Source of the DNA: Vibrio ulleungensis
GTDB lineage: Bacteria > Pseudomonadota > Gammaproteobacteria > Enterobacterales > Vibrionaceae
Assembly: GCF_016900875.1 (NCBI RefSeq)
Contig: NZ_JAFEUM010000007.1
Span: 1-64,000 of the forward strand
Direction: 5' to 3'
Length of the DNA stretch: 64,000 nt
Position 1 is the stretch's first letter, and each line of letters opens with the position of its first letter. The notes below the pieces were generated by a model. It ran no database searches. It saw nothing but the letters and a program-made list of their open reading frames with translations, and was not told the origin of the DNA. Made by a program: the position numbers and the translations under genes. Below, piece by piece: positions 9,029 through 17,995 of the stretch.

Positions 9029-12000
9029 ATGCCTCAAATTCGCCGAAAACCTAAATTTAAACGACTTAAAAACACTCTCACACTGGCCTTTTTACTCGTC
9101 AGTCTAGTGCCGTTGACGGTCATTGGACTGTTTTTTTTGCAGTCTCACAGTAATGACCTGGAGGCACAAAGCAAAGCTCACCTTACCTCGGTGAGAGATA
9201 ACGCCGCCCAACAACTCAATGACTATTTTAAGAATCTAAAATCTGAATCTCTCGGCTTTGTTCGTTCTGAGCTTGCCTATGCCAGCGGTGGACGATTTTA
9301 TGGCCTAATTAACGCCTTTCGCTCTCTTGGCGACGATATTGAACAAGCACGTAAAAACGCTCAACAGCGTTATAAAAGAGACTCTAGTGACCAACTCGCC
9401 ACCCAAATAGCCCGAGACTCAGCTGAGTTTGATGGCAGTGAGCGGTATAGGCTCATGCATCTTCGTTACCACTCTACCTATCTTGAGCTGGTTAATCGTT
9501 CAGAATTCGATGATATTTTGCTGGTGGATATTAATGGTAACGTCGCCTATTCGGTGTATAAGCGGGACTACTATGGGACCAACCTTACTGACAAAAAATA
9601 CTCGGGCACACAGCTTGGCAAAACCTTTGACCGAATAAAGCAGCGCAGTAAGGGCATAGACAAAGACGAAACCACCACAATACCTGTGGTGTATTCAGAT
9701 TTTGACCTTAACGCATCCCAGCCCCATGCATGGTTTGCCGCACCTATCGTTCAGCAAGGGTATTTGCACAGTTATGCACTGTTTCGCTTGCCGAAAGAGG
9801 GGATCGACTCTCTACTCAACAATATGCATTCTCCAGAAATGGAAGCACTGCTGCTAAATCAACAACGTCAAGTTGTGTCGAGCAATTTAAGTATTCCTTT
9901 CGATCAAGACGACGCATTACTGGATGACACTGTATTTAGTGGTATTAGTGCGATAGATACACTCACCAGCGACATCGGAAACAGTTATTTGGTGGCGTAC
10001 GAGCCGATTGCTCAAGACACTTTTACCTGGACACTAGCATTCGCGCTTCCAGAGAACGTCGCCTTTGCCAATGTGCACAACTTGCAAACGATATTCCTTG
10101 CCATCATGCTCACCGGAATATTGATCGTTACCTTAACGGCCCACTATCTTGCTAACTTCATCACAGCACCGCTGCTTAAGCTAACTTGGGCTGCTGAACG
10201 GGTGTCGGGGGGCGAGCTCGATACTCCGCTATTCAACACCGATCGAAAAGACGAAATTGGACGACTTGCCGTTAGCTTTGAGCGCATGCAGCGATCCATT
10301 CGAGATAAGATAAATACCATTGGCGAACAAAATGCCGCACTTGAGGCTAATCTCGCGACCATTTCCAGGCAAAACATCGAGTTAAAGCAAGCTGATAAGC
10401 TAAAAGATGACTTCCTAGCCACCACCTCACACGAATTACGCACCCCATTACACGGTATGGTTGGGATTGCAGAGGCACTCATTGCCGGTGCCAATGGACC
10501 AATATCAGCCAGTCATAAATATCAGCTCAACATTATCGTGAGTAGCGGCCAACGACTGTCGAATTTAGTGGATGATCTATTGGATTATCACAAAATGCGC
10601 TATGGGCATGTAGAGATTCAGCGTTGCGCCGTCAACATCAGTAATTCTACAAGCCTGGTATTAGAGCTCTCGTCGCACCTCATTAAAGGCAAAAATATTC
10701 GCATCATCAATCAAATTGATAGTTCGACACCCATGGTGTTTGCGGATCCAGAGCGCAGTGAACAAGTGCTTTACAACCTGGTGGGTAACGCTATTAAGTA
10801 CACCAACGAAGGTAAAATTGTACTGACCGCCACCCATGTTGATGGCATGTTGCGCATACAAGTCTCCGACTCCGGCCAAGGGATCCCCGCCGAAAATCTA
10901 GAGCAAATTTTTGAGCCCCTAACTCAAGTCAGTAAAGGTACCCAGCGCTATCAGCAAGGAGCGGGATTAGGCTTATCCATCAGTCGACAATTGGTCGAAG
11001 TGATGGGTGGAACTCTTTACGTGAGTAGCCAACCGCAAGTCGGAACCACATTCAGTTTTACCCTCCCATTAGCCACCCAGCAACAGATTGAGCAAAGGCC
11101 CACTCACTTTGAGAGTCATTTCCAATCGCCAAAAGTGAGTGAAGCACTCCCAGAAACCCTAGAAGAGGTTGAAGAAAGCCTTGATGGCAAGCTAATTTTA
11201 GTGGTCGATGATGAGCCAGTGAACATTCAAATTTTGACCAGCTTTTTGCGCCTTGAAGGGTATCGGGTTATTACTGCACAATCTGGACAACACGCGTTAA
11301 CGTTGATTGATAGCCACCGCCCGCAATTGGTGCTGCTCGATATCATGATGCCAGAAATGAACGGATTTGATGTCTGTGAGGCCATTCGATTACAGTTCGA
11401 CCGCGCTCAACTACCTATCATCATGCTCACCGCACTCAGCCAGGCCGAAGACAAAGTCGCTGGATTTACAGCCGGTGCAAACGACTTTTTATCGAAACCC
11501 TTTAACAAGCAAGAACTCGCGGCACGTCTACGAGCCCACTTTGATGCAAGTGATGCTGAATTACAGCGAATTGCCAATCAGCAGCTTAATGAAGAACTTA
11601 AATACCGTGAGCAGGTTGAAGCGAATCTACTGGAGACACAAGGTCAGTTATTAGAACAACTCGACACGGCTCCGGAAGCAATGGTCGCCATCGACCATGA
11701 AAAACGCGTAAAATTTGCCAATCAGTCAGCATGTAAATTGTTTAAGCGCCACATTGAGCAGCTTAAACGATCTAAAGCCGACGAGCTGTTTGCGCCTCGC
11801 TTTTTAGACACCGATAGACAGCATTGGGTTGGCGAAATCGACATTTTTGTAGAAGACACCCGCCAACATATTTCAGGGGATATTCTACGTCTAGCTGAAG
11901 GCTCAGGATTGCAAGCGCTGTTTATTTTAAGTCGCGGCGACGGTGCAAACACCGAACGAGTAGAAAACCTTGAAATGGCGGTAGAAGCTCTTTCCGACTA

Positions 12001-12412
12001 CGCGTTTGCTGGCGACAAGCAGCAACTGCAAAAACTGAAAGAACTCGGCGGTGAATTTACCCGACTGGCAGATAAAGTGTCGGGAGAGAGTCATGATAAA
12101 CAATATATGATGCGTGAACTCTTAGTCGACACTATGAATCACGCTTTGGACTACTGGGAAAGCGAACAAGGGCAAACCAAGTTTACCTTTGCAGAGCAAA
12201 GTGGCCTTTGGCGTGTTTACTTAGACCGCAGCACATTGCAAACGCGAACCTTAGATAAATACCTGCGTATAGAAACTTTACCTAAGACGCCTCGCTGGAG
12301 AACCGTCCTAGCATCCATTGACTATATTCTTGAGCACGCCCAGAACCAAGGTTCGCAGCGTTACCAACTAGAACAGCTAAGAGAGAAACTCCAGAAACTG
12401 TTAACGGGCTGA
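9029..12412 (+). CDS. chiS: ChiS, hybrid sensor kinase/DNA-binding regulator of chitin utilisation
   Basis: This is the master regulator of chitin catabolism, controlled in V. cholerae by the periplasmic chitin-oligosaccharide-binding protein, whose gene follows here. From ATG 9029 it has 1127 residues. The order is TM1 (17-37), a large periplasmic sensor (38-350), TM2 (355-375), HAMP (375-430), HisKA with H468 in TTSHELRTPLHG, and HATPase (N box around N588, GxG boxes QVSDSGQGIP and GAGLGLSIS). Then come a receiver with D771 in LVLLDIMMPEMNG and K823, a PAS-like segment (875-970), and a C-terminal region (about 1020-1127). In V. cholerae ChiS that last region is the non-canonical DNA-binding domain. 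H and D positions are within one residue of those I recall for V. cholerae (H469, D772). A TTG at 8969 would add 20 unlikely residues. No gene for a separate response regulator is adjacent. Confidence 0.93.
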   Translation: MPQIRRKPKFKRLKNTLTLAFLLVSLVPLTVIGLFFLQSHSNDLEAQSKAHLTSVRDNAAQQLNDYFKNLKSESLGFVRSELAYASGGRFYGLINAFRSLGDDIEQARKNAQQRYKRDSSDQLATQIARDSAEFDGSERYRLMHLRYHSTYLELVNRSEFDDILLVDINGNVAYSVYKRDYYGTNLTDKKYSGTQLGKTFDRIKQRSKGIDKDETTTIPVVYSDFDLNASQPHAWFAAPIVQQGYLHSYALFRLPKEGIDSLLNNMHSPEMEALLLNQQRQVVSSNLSIPFDQDDALLDDTVFSGISAIDTLTSDIGNSYLVAYEPIAQDTFTWTLAFALPENVAFANVHNLQTIFLAIMLTGILIVTLTAHYLANFITAPLLKLTWAAERVSGGELDTPLFNTDRKDEIGRLAVSFERMQRSIRDKINTIGEQNAALEANLATISRQNIELKQADKLKDDFLATTSHELRTPLHGMVGIAEALIAGANGPISASHKYQLNIIVSSGQRLSNLVDDLLDYHKMRYGHVEIQRCAVNISNSTSLVLELSSHLIKGKNIRIINQIDSSTPMVFADPERSEQVLYNLVGNAIKYTNEGKIVLTATHVDGMLRIQVSDSGQGIPAENLEQIFEPLTQVSKGTQRYQQGAGLGLSISRQLVEVMGGTLYVSSQPQVGTTFSFTLPLATQQQIEQRPTHFESHFQSPKVSEALPETLEEVEESLDGKLILVVDDEPVNIQILTSFLRLEGYRVITAQSGQHALTLIDSHRPQLVLLDIMMPEMNGFDVCEAIRLQFDRAQLPIIMLTALSQAEDKVAGFTAGANDFLSKPFNKQELAARLRAHFDASDAELQRIANQQLNEELKYREQVEANLLETQGQLLEQLDTAPEAMVAIDHEKRVKFANQSACKLFKRHIEQLKRSKADELFAPRFLDTDRQHWVGEIDIFVEDTRQHISGDILRLAEGSGLQALFILSRGDGANTERVENLEMAVEALSDYAFAGDKQQLQKLKELGGEFTRLADKVSGESHDKQYMMRELLVDTMNHALDYWESEQGQTKFTFAEQSGLWRVYLDRSTLQTRTLDKYLRIETLPKTPRWRTVLASIDYILEHAQNQGSQRYQLEQLREKLQKLLTG

Positions 12413-12445
12413 CAAGACTAGTACTCCGGAATGATGACTTAGACT

Positions 12446-12477
12446 CAAAGCCCAGCCATACCAGTGACTGGGCTTTG
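12446..12477 (+). terminator. Terminator-like hairpin after chiS
   Basis: A 10-bp perfect stem CAAAGCCCAG/CTGGGCTTTG (12446-12455 with 12468-12477) and a 12-base loop lie 33 bp after the chiS stop. The T-tract is weak (TGTATT). Confidence 0.55.
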
Positions 12478-12732
12478 TGTATTCGCACCATATTAACTGC
12501 CCGAGTATGCTCCGTCATCGAACGATCCCCATAATTGATTTCTTTCGCAGAGCGTTTAAAGCTCAAGCTACTTTTTTCACGATGAAAATTAACCATCAGA
12601 TATTACCGAGTGCACTCTGTATAAATGGCCAAATAACCCCCTAGCTGTGCAGTTTTTAATCCAATATGCGAAGGGACTCACAACATTTCGCCAGAAATAA
12701 TAATCGACGTAAAATTAACGTAACCTCCATGG

Positions 12733-12748
12733 AGTGATCATGGTCACA
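12733..12748. promoter_or_regulatory. CRP-like site I upstream of the chitin-binding-protein gene
   Basis: AGTGATCATGGTCACA fits TGTGA-N6-TCACA with one mismatch. It lies about 390 bp before the binding-protein ATG, so any role would be distal. CRP dependence of the orthologous chitin operon is known in V. cholerae; use of this site is inference. Confidence 0.5.
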
Positions 12749-12857
12749 GCCAGTAATACAATAGAAAAATGACTTTATAACTAGAGCACTAATAAGTAAG
12801 TGAGCGCTAACAAACTAAGTGGGTGCTCATCACTGAATGCATAGTAACGTCAATTTA

Positions 12858-12873
12858 GCTGATTAAGATCACA
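12858..12873. promoter_or_regulatory. CRP-like site II upstream of the chitin-binding-protein gene
   Basis: GCTGATTAAGATCACA fits TGTGA-N6-TCACA with two mismatches in the left half and a perfect right half. It ends 18 bp before the first copy of the 15-bp direct repeat and about 90 bp before the candidate -10 (TATAAA at 12961), a common activating distance. Confidence 0.5.
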
Positions 12874-12891
12874 GCAATTCTCAGTGCTAAT

Positions 12892-12936
12892 TTGACGGTT
12901 TTAACGTGAAAACTATGGATATTGACGGTTTTAACG
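12892..12936 (+). repeat. Two perfect 15-bp direct repeats, candidate ChiS-binding sites
   Basis: TTGACGGTTTTAACG occurs at 12892-12906 and 12922-12936, start-to-start spacing exactly 30 bp, about three helical turns. A diverged inverted relative (ACGTCAA) lies at 12847-12853. The second copy ends just where a -35 would sit for a -10 at TATAAA (12961-12966), and no good -35 is present, as expected for an activator-dependent promoter. ChiS binds directly upstream of the orthologous operon in V. cholerae. Assigning these repeats to ChiS is inference. Confidence 0.6.
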
Positions 12937-12972
12937 GAACGCGAAATTGACCAATTCCCCTATAAAGTAAAT

Positions 12973-13124
12973 TCTTGTTTCGAAGGCGGCCAAGTCACCC
13001 TCTGAACGATAAAGAGACCGACACCATTACCCCCGTTTTGATGTCGACATAAACAACAAGACTTGGTCAAATTGAGAGCGCAGTGCTCTCACCCTGTGAA
13101 ATAAAGCAAGAGTAAGGATAAGCT
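12973..13124 (+). other. Structured 5' leader of the chitin-binding-protein mRNA (candidate)
   Basis: If transcription starts near 12973, the leader is about 150 nt. It can form a 6-bp hairpin GAGAGC/GCTCTC (13074-13079 with 13085-13090) and a 7-bp long-range pairing CCAAGTC/GACTTGG (12990-12996 with 13050-13056). AAGGAT at about 13111 is the ribosome-binding site. No known riboswitch class is recognised. The remainder of the 712-bp gap between chiS and this gene (12413-13124) holds no ORF that I can support. Confidence 0.3.
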
Positions 13125-14798
13125 ATGCTTTCTAAAATGAAAAAAACCATCGTCGCTTCCGCTGTAGTTGCAGCAGCTGCAACATCGTTGTCAGCACCCG
13201 CAATGGCACGTGTTGAATTGACAGTGGTTCCTGATTTTTACCCTACTATGGTACGTAACTTTAACCCGTACCTAGCCACTAACCTTCGTACAACCACTGA
13301 CTTCATCTACGAACCGCTCGTTGTATTTAACGAAATGCACGGTAACAAGCCTGTCATGCGTCTTGCCGAAAACTTCTCAATGTCAGACGACTTGATGAGT
13401 GCAACGTTTGATATTCGCAAAGGTGTTAAGTGGTCTGATGGAGAAGCGTTCACTGCAGATGATGTGGTTTTTTCATACCAAATGCTAAAAGATAAGCCTG
13501 CTCTTGACCAACGTGGTATCAATAAGTGGGTGACTAAAGTAGAGAAGTTGGGTGAGCACCAAGTACGTTTCCATTTAGCAGAAGCTAACTCTAATGTTCC
13601 TTATGAAATTTCACTAGTGCCTATCGTTGCCGAGCACGTATGGTCATCTGTTGAAGATCCAACGACGTTTACCAACGAAAACCCTGTAGGTACGGGTCCA
13701 TTTACAGAGATCGACACCTTTACACCACAGCTTTATATCCAGTGTGAGAACCCTAACTACTGGGATGCAGCGAACCTAGATGTTGATTGTCTACGTGTTC
13801 CACAGATTGCAAATAACGATCAGCTGTTGGCAAAAATCCTAAACTCTGAACTAGATTGGTCTGCATCTTTCATTCCTGATATTGACCGCACTTACGCTGC
13901 AGCAAGTCCTAATCACGGCTACTGGATCACTCCAGGTGGTACAGTATCGTTTGTAATGAACTTCAACAGTAATGATGCTGCGAAAAAAGAAGCACTCTCT
14001 AATCTTGATTTCCGCCGCGCATTCTCAATGGCGATTGACCGTGAAACCATTATCGACATTGCTTACTACGGCAGTGGCAGTGTGAACGACTTCGCATCTG
14101 GCTTAGGTTACGCGTTTGAAGCTTGGTCTGACGAAGATGTGCACAACCAATTCAAGAAGTATGCGACCTACAATGTTGATGGCGCCAAAGAGCTGCTAGC
14201 GAAAGCAGGCTTCAAAGACACTAATGGCGATGGCTATGTAGATACTCCATCAGGCAAGTCGTTTGAGCTAAACATTCAATCGGTTAACGGTTGGACTGAC
14301 TGGAACAACTCTGTGCAGCTTGCAGTTGAGAGCCTAGAAGAGGCGGGTATCAAAGCGAAAGCACGTACTCCAGAGTTTGCGGTTTACAACCAAGCGATGC
14401 TTGAAGGTAACTACGATGTCGCCTTTACCAACTACTTCCACGGTGCGGATCCTCACACTTACTGGAACAGTGGTTACAACTCAGCGCTTCAAAGTGGTGA
14501 AGGTATGCCTCGCTTTGCGATGCACTTCTTCCAAGATGCACAGCTTGATAACTTACTCGATAGCTTCTACAAAACGGCAGACCGCTCTGAGCAGATGAAC
14601 ATCGCTCACGGTATTCAGAAGATCATTGCTGAAAACCAAGTAACCGTACCGGTTATGTCTAGTGGTTACCCATACCAGTACAACACAACTCGCTTCACGG
14701 GTTGGTGGACAGAAGACAACGCGAAAGGTCGTCCACAAATCTGGGCAGGTTTCCCTGAGCGTCTACTGCACGTTCTTGACCTTAAACCAGTACAGTAA
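13125..14798 (+). CDS. Periplasmic chitin-oligosaccharide-binding protein (CBP) of ABC importer
   Basis: A 557-residue solute-binding protein of the SBP_bac_5 (oligopeptide/cellobiose-binding-like) family. The N-terminus is a clear Sec signal peptide (about residues 1-28, cleavage after APAMA). The mature part shows family landmarks: NFNPYLATNLRTTTDFIYEPLV near the start, FDIRKGVKWSDGEAFTADDVVFSYQML, and PVGTGPF. In vibrios the orthologue captures (GlcNAc)n and, in the unliganded state, holds ChiS inactive. The position directly after chiS and before the importer supports that identity over a peptide-binding protein. A strong GC hairpin follows its stop codon. Confidence 0.92.
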   Translation: MLSKMKKTIVASAVVAAAATSLSAPAMARVELTVVPDFYPTMVRNFNPYLATNLRTTTDFIYEPLVVFNEMHGNKPVMRLAENFSMSDDLMSATFDIRKGVKWSDGEAFTADDVVFSYQMLKDKPALDQRGINKWVTKVEKLGEHQVRFHLAEANSNVPYEISLVPIVAEHVWSSVEDPTTFTNENPVGTGPFTEIDTFTPQLYIQCENPNYWDAANLDVDCLRVPQIANNDQLLAKILNSELDWSASFIPDIDRTYAAASPNHGYWITPGGTVSFVMNFNSNDAAKKEALSNLDFRRAFSMAIDRETIIDIAYYGSGSVNDFASGLGYAFEAWSDEDVHNQFKKYATYNVDGAKELLAKAGFKDTNGDGYVDTPSGKSFELNIQSVNGWTDWNNSVQLAVESLEEAGIKAKARTPEFAVYNQAMLEGNYDVAFTNYFHGADPHTYWNSGYNSALQSGEGMPRFAMHFFQDAQLDNLLDSFYKTADRSEQMNIAHGIQKIIAENQVTVPVMSSGYPYQYNTTRFTGWWTEDNAKGRPQIWAGFPERLLHVLDLKPVQ

Positions 14799-14807
14799 CA
14801 CCTAAAT

Positions 14808-14825
14808 GCGGCGCGCAAGCGCCGC
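14808..14825 (+). other. GC-rich intercistronic stem-loop with GCAA tetraloop
   Basis: A perfect 7-bp stem GCGGCGC/GCGCCGC (14808-14814 with 14819-14825) closes a GNRA-type GCAA loop 10 bp after the binding-protein stop, with no T-run. This is the expected form of an mRNA 3'-end stabiliser that lets a binding protein accumulate above its permeases. The remaining ~140 bp before the first permease hold nothing else that I recognise. Confidence 0.6.
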
Positions 14826-14968
14826 TCACCAACCCCGCCCCATCGACAATTCACTCCTTGAATGAACGATGCTTTGCCTCACAGTCAAAGCGTTAGGGGT
14901 TGGTGCGCTTAATTTTCGCTAGTTTCCTTTTAATGTTGGGTCCATTTTTTCGGTAAGTAAGGTGTGTT

Positions 14969-15955
14969 ATGGGCTATTTTCTAAGACGTTTGTCGTTCTA
15001 CCTAATTGCGTTAGTAGTGGCTGCCACTATTAACTTTATCATTCCAAGAGCCATGCCTGGCGATCCGGTGACTATGATGTTCGCCAACGCAACGGCGCAA
15101 GTAACACCAGAGCGTATTGCGGCGATGAAAGAGCTGCTTGGTTTTGTTGATGGCGGTTTGTGGGTGCAATACTTCACCTACATTAAGAGCATCCTAAGCT
15201 GGGAGCTCGGTACCTCTATCAAATTTTACCCTTTGTCCGTTAATGAGCTTCTAGGAAGCGCGTTTGGCTGGTCACTGTTTTTAGCGGGTAGTGCCGTACT
15301 ATTATCATTCTCTCTGGGTTCCATCTTAGGTATTTTTGCAGCGTGGAAACGTGGCAGCAAATACGACACCTTTATTACTCCAGGGATGCTCATCATCCAA
15401 GCGGTTCCTCAGGTCGTCATCGCGATGTTAGCCATGTTTATTTTTGCCATTGGGCTTAAGTGGTTCCCAACAGGTTACGCTTATACCGCCGGAACGACTC
15501 CCGACTGGACCAGCTGGGCATTTATTAAAGACGTCGCTTACCACGCTGTACTTCCTCTTGCCTGTGCCTCTATCGTTCAAGTGGGCGGCTTCCTAGTCAA
15601 CATGCGAAACAACATGATCAACCTACTGGCCGAAGATTACATCACCATGGCTAAAGGCAAAGGGCTGAGCGAAAACCGCGTGGTATTTAACTACGCCGCT
15701 CGAAACGCAATGCTACCAAGTGTGACCGCATTATCCATGTCTCTTGGCATGGCAATCGGTGGACAGCTGATCATCGAGATCATCTTTAACTACCCTGGCC
15801 TCGGTACTGTTTTATTCAATGCTATTACCTCTCGCGACTATCAGGTTCTGCAGGGTCAGTTGCTGATAATGACGCTATTTATGCTGTTCTTTAACCTCTT
15901 GGCCGACATGCTATACGTCGTTCTAGATCCTCGCCTGCGTAAGGGAGGCAAATAA
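14969..15955 (+). CDS. Chitin-oligosaccharide ABC importer permease 1 (DppB-like)
   Basis: A 328-residue inner-membrane permease of the Dpp/Opp family, about six transmembrane helices. It begins with the family-typical MGYFLRRLSFYLIALVVAATINFIIPRAMPGDP. The cytoplasmic EAA-like loop is LLAEDYITMAKGKGLSENRVVFNYAARNAMLP, which contacts the ATPases. It belongs to the transporter fed by the upstream chitin-oligosaccharide-binding protein. The second permease follows after 2 bp, so the two are translationally close. Confidence 0.9.
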   Translation: MGYFLRRLSFYLIALVVAATINFIIPRAMPGDPVTMMFANATAQVTPERIAAMKELLGFVDGGLWVQYFTYIKSILSWELGTSIKFYPLSVNELLGSAFGWSLFLAGSAVLLSFSLGSILGIFAAWKRGSKYDTFITPGMLIIQAVPQVVIAMLAMFIFAIGLKWFPTGYAYTAGTTPDWTSWAFIKDVAYHAVLPLACASIVQVGGFLVNMRNNMINLLAEDYITMAKGKGLSENRVVFNYAARNAMLPSVTALSMSLGMAIGGQLIIEIIFNYPGLGTVLFNAITSRDYQVLQGQLLIMTLFMLFFNLLADMLYVVLDPRLRKGGK

Positions 15956-15957
15956 TT

Positions 15958-16986
15958 ATGCTTAATATCCTAAAACTCGTTCGCGGTAACACCGTTGCTA
16001 TGATTGGTGTGACCATACTGGCGTCATTCTTATTCATCGCCATTTTTGCACCACTACTTACGGCCCATGCACCAGACAAACGCTCGGGCAAACCACACGA
16101 ATACCCATCGTTTGTGGTTAAAGCAGCGCAAAACAACCCAGAAGGTTGGGTTTCAGAAAATTTAGCCACTGACTCTCGCACTTTACGTATGTCAAAAGAT
16201 GCAGAGCACGTATTGGGAACAACCCGTATGGGGCGTGATGTTTGGGCTCAAGTTGCGTACGGTGCACGTGTTTCTTTGGCGGTAGGGTTTGGCGCAGGGT
16301 TGACTGTGTGCTTCTTGGCGACGGTTATCGGTGTTTCGGCTGGCTACTTTGGTGGCAAAGTTGATGAGATATTAACCGCTGCAATGAACATTATGTTGGT
16401 TATCCCTCAGTACCCTCTGCTGTTTGTTGTGGCTGCATTCATTGGCGAGGCAGGGCCATTGACCATTGCGTTGATAATTGGGGTCACGTCCTGGGCGTGG
16501 GGTGCAAGGGTTGTTCGTTCACAGACATTAGCCCTAAGAGAGAAAGAATTTGTAAAAGCGGCCGAAGTGCTGGGCGAATCTTCGTGGCGCATCATTTTCG
16601 TCGAGATACTTCCTAACCTAATCTCTATTGTTGGCGCGAGTTTCATAGGTTCAGTAATGTACGCCATCATGATGGAAGCGACCATCTCCTTCTTAGGTTT
16701 GGGGGATCCAAACACCATCAGTTGGGGCATCATGTTGTATAACGTTCAAACCTCATCGTCTATGTTGATTGGCGCCTGGTGGGAGCTACTTGCACCATGT
16801 TTTGCACTAACACTATTAGTGACAGGTCTTGCTCTACTGAACTTTGCGGTCGATGAAATTGCTAACCCACAACTGCGCTCTCATAAAGGACTTAAACGCT
16901 GGAAGAAACTTGCTAAGCAAGAGAAGCAGCAGCGCCCTGCTGAGAAAGTAGCCGTTCAACCCCACCCTATTATGCGCGGAGAATAA
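15958..16986 (+). CDS. Chitin-oligosaccharide ABC importer permease 2 (DppC-like)
   Basis: A 342-residue partner permease. One N-terminal helix (about 15-36) is followed by a periplasmic insertion (about 37-95) and the DppC-typical HVLGTTRMGRDVWAQVAYGARVSLAVGFGAG. Further membrane helices follow, with the EAA loop REKEFVKAAEVLGESSWRIIFVEILPNLIS. The C-terminal tail is basic and glutamine-rich. It would form a heterodimer with the preceding permease. The first ATPase starts 4 bp after its stop. Confidence 0.9.
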   Translation: MLNILKLVRGNTVAMIGVTILASFLFIAIFAPLLTAHAPDKRSGKPHEYPSFVVKAAQNNPEGWVSENLATDSRTLRMSKDAEHVLGTTRMGRDVWAQVAYGARVSLAVGFGAGLTVCFLATVIGVSAGYFGGKVDEILTAAMNIMLVIPQYPLLFVVAAFIGEAGPLTIALIIGVTSWAWGARVVRSQTLALREKEFVKAAEVLGESSWRIIFVEILPNLISIVGASFIGSVMYAIMMEATISFLGLGDPNTISWGIMLYNVQTSSSMLIGAWWELLAPCFALTLLVTGLALLNFAVDEIANPQLRSHKGLKRWKKLAKQEKQQRPAEKVAVQPHPIMRGE

Positions 16987-16990
16987 CACT

Positions 16991-17974
16991 ATGAGCGAAC
17001 CTTTGATTTCCATTCGCAACCTGTGCGTAGACTACATTACTGATGCGGGCGACGTGCGAGCATGTAACGACGTTAGCTTTGACATCGCGCCTGGCGAAGT
17101 GTTTGGTCTAGCGGGTGAATCTGGCTGTGGTAAGTCTACTGTAGCAATGTCTTTGATGCGCTTGCACAAGCCGCCTGCATTTATAACCAGTGGTGAAGTG
17201 ATCTTTAATGGTGAAGATATCCTTCAATACAGCGATGACCGCATGCAAGGTTTTCGCTGGAGCGAAATGTCGATGGTCTTTCAAAGTGCAATGAACGCAC
17301 TTAACCCAGTGTTAAACATGGAAGAGCAATTTTGCGACGTGATCATGCGCCATACCAATATGACCCGCGAGCAAGCGATCAAACGCGCTGAAGGTCTATT
17401 AGAAATCGTCGATATACACCCAAGCCGTTTGCAAGACTACCCTCACCAGTTTTCTGGTGGTATGCGTCAACGTCTGGTCATTGCTATTGCACTCGCACTA
17501 AACCCTAAAATGATCATCATGGATGAGCCGACAACCGCTCTCGATGTTGTGGTTCAGCGTGAAATTTTGCAAAAAATCTATGCACTTAAAGAAGAGTTTG
17601 GGTTTGCGATTTTATTTATCACCCATGACCTTTCATTGATGGTGGAGTTCTCAGACCGCATCGGGATCATGTATTCGGGCGAGCTGATTGAAGTCGCTCC
17701 GTCAAAAGAAATTTTGCAAAGCCCTTTCCACCCTTATACCAAAGGGCTGGGCAGTTCATTCCCTCCATTGATTGGCCCTAAAACCAAGCTTACGGGTATC
17801 CCAGGTAATCCGCTCAATCTACTCGAAATCCCACAGGGGTGCCGCTTTCAAGCACGCTGTGAACGAGTCGAAGCGCAATGTCGCGAGGTCCCTACTCAGC
17901 TGCGTCAAATTGAGCACAATCGTTTTTCAAATTGCCACCTTTTTGGTGAGCCTATTGCCGCTGTCACAGTATAG
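16991..17974 (+). CDS. Chitin-oligosaccharide ABC importer ATPase 1 (DppD-like)
   Basis: A 327-residue ABC ATPase of the OppD/DppD subfamily. Walker A is GESGCGKST (about 38-46), the signature is FSGGMRQRL, Walker B is MIIMDEP, and the H-loop is FITHDLSL. The C-terminal oligopeptide/dipeptide-transporter extension with CRFQARCERVEAQC resembles the Fe-S-like cysteine-rich tail seen in OppD proteins. It pairs with the following ATPase to power import of chitin oligosaccharides. Confidence 0.92.
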   Translation: MSEPLISIRNLCVDYITDAGDVRACNDVSFDIAPGEVFGLAGESGCGKSTVAMSLMRLHKPPAFITSGEVIFNGEDILQYSDDRMQGFRWSEMSMVFQSAMNALNPVLNMEEQFCDVIMRHTNMTREQAIKRAEGLLEIVDIHPSRLQDYPHQFSGGMRQRLVIAIALALNPKMIIMDEPTTALDVVVQREILQKIYALKEEFGFAILFITHDLSLMVEFSDRIGIMYSGELIEVAPSKEILQSPFHPYTKGLGSSFPPLIGPKTKLTGIPGNPLNLLEIPQGCRFQARCERVEAQCREVPTQLRQIEHNRFSNCHLFGEPIAAVTV

Positions 17975-17995
17975 CTTTTGAGTCGGGAGAGAATT

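Noticed and set aside
9429..9927. Alternative-frame ORFs inside chiS
   Set aside because: The chiS frame has clear domains throughout; these are out-of-frame shadows with no initiation signals.
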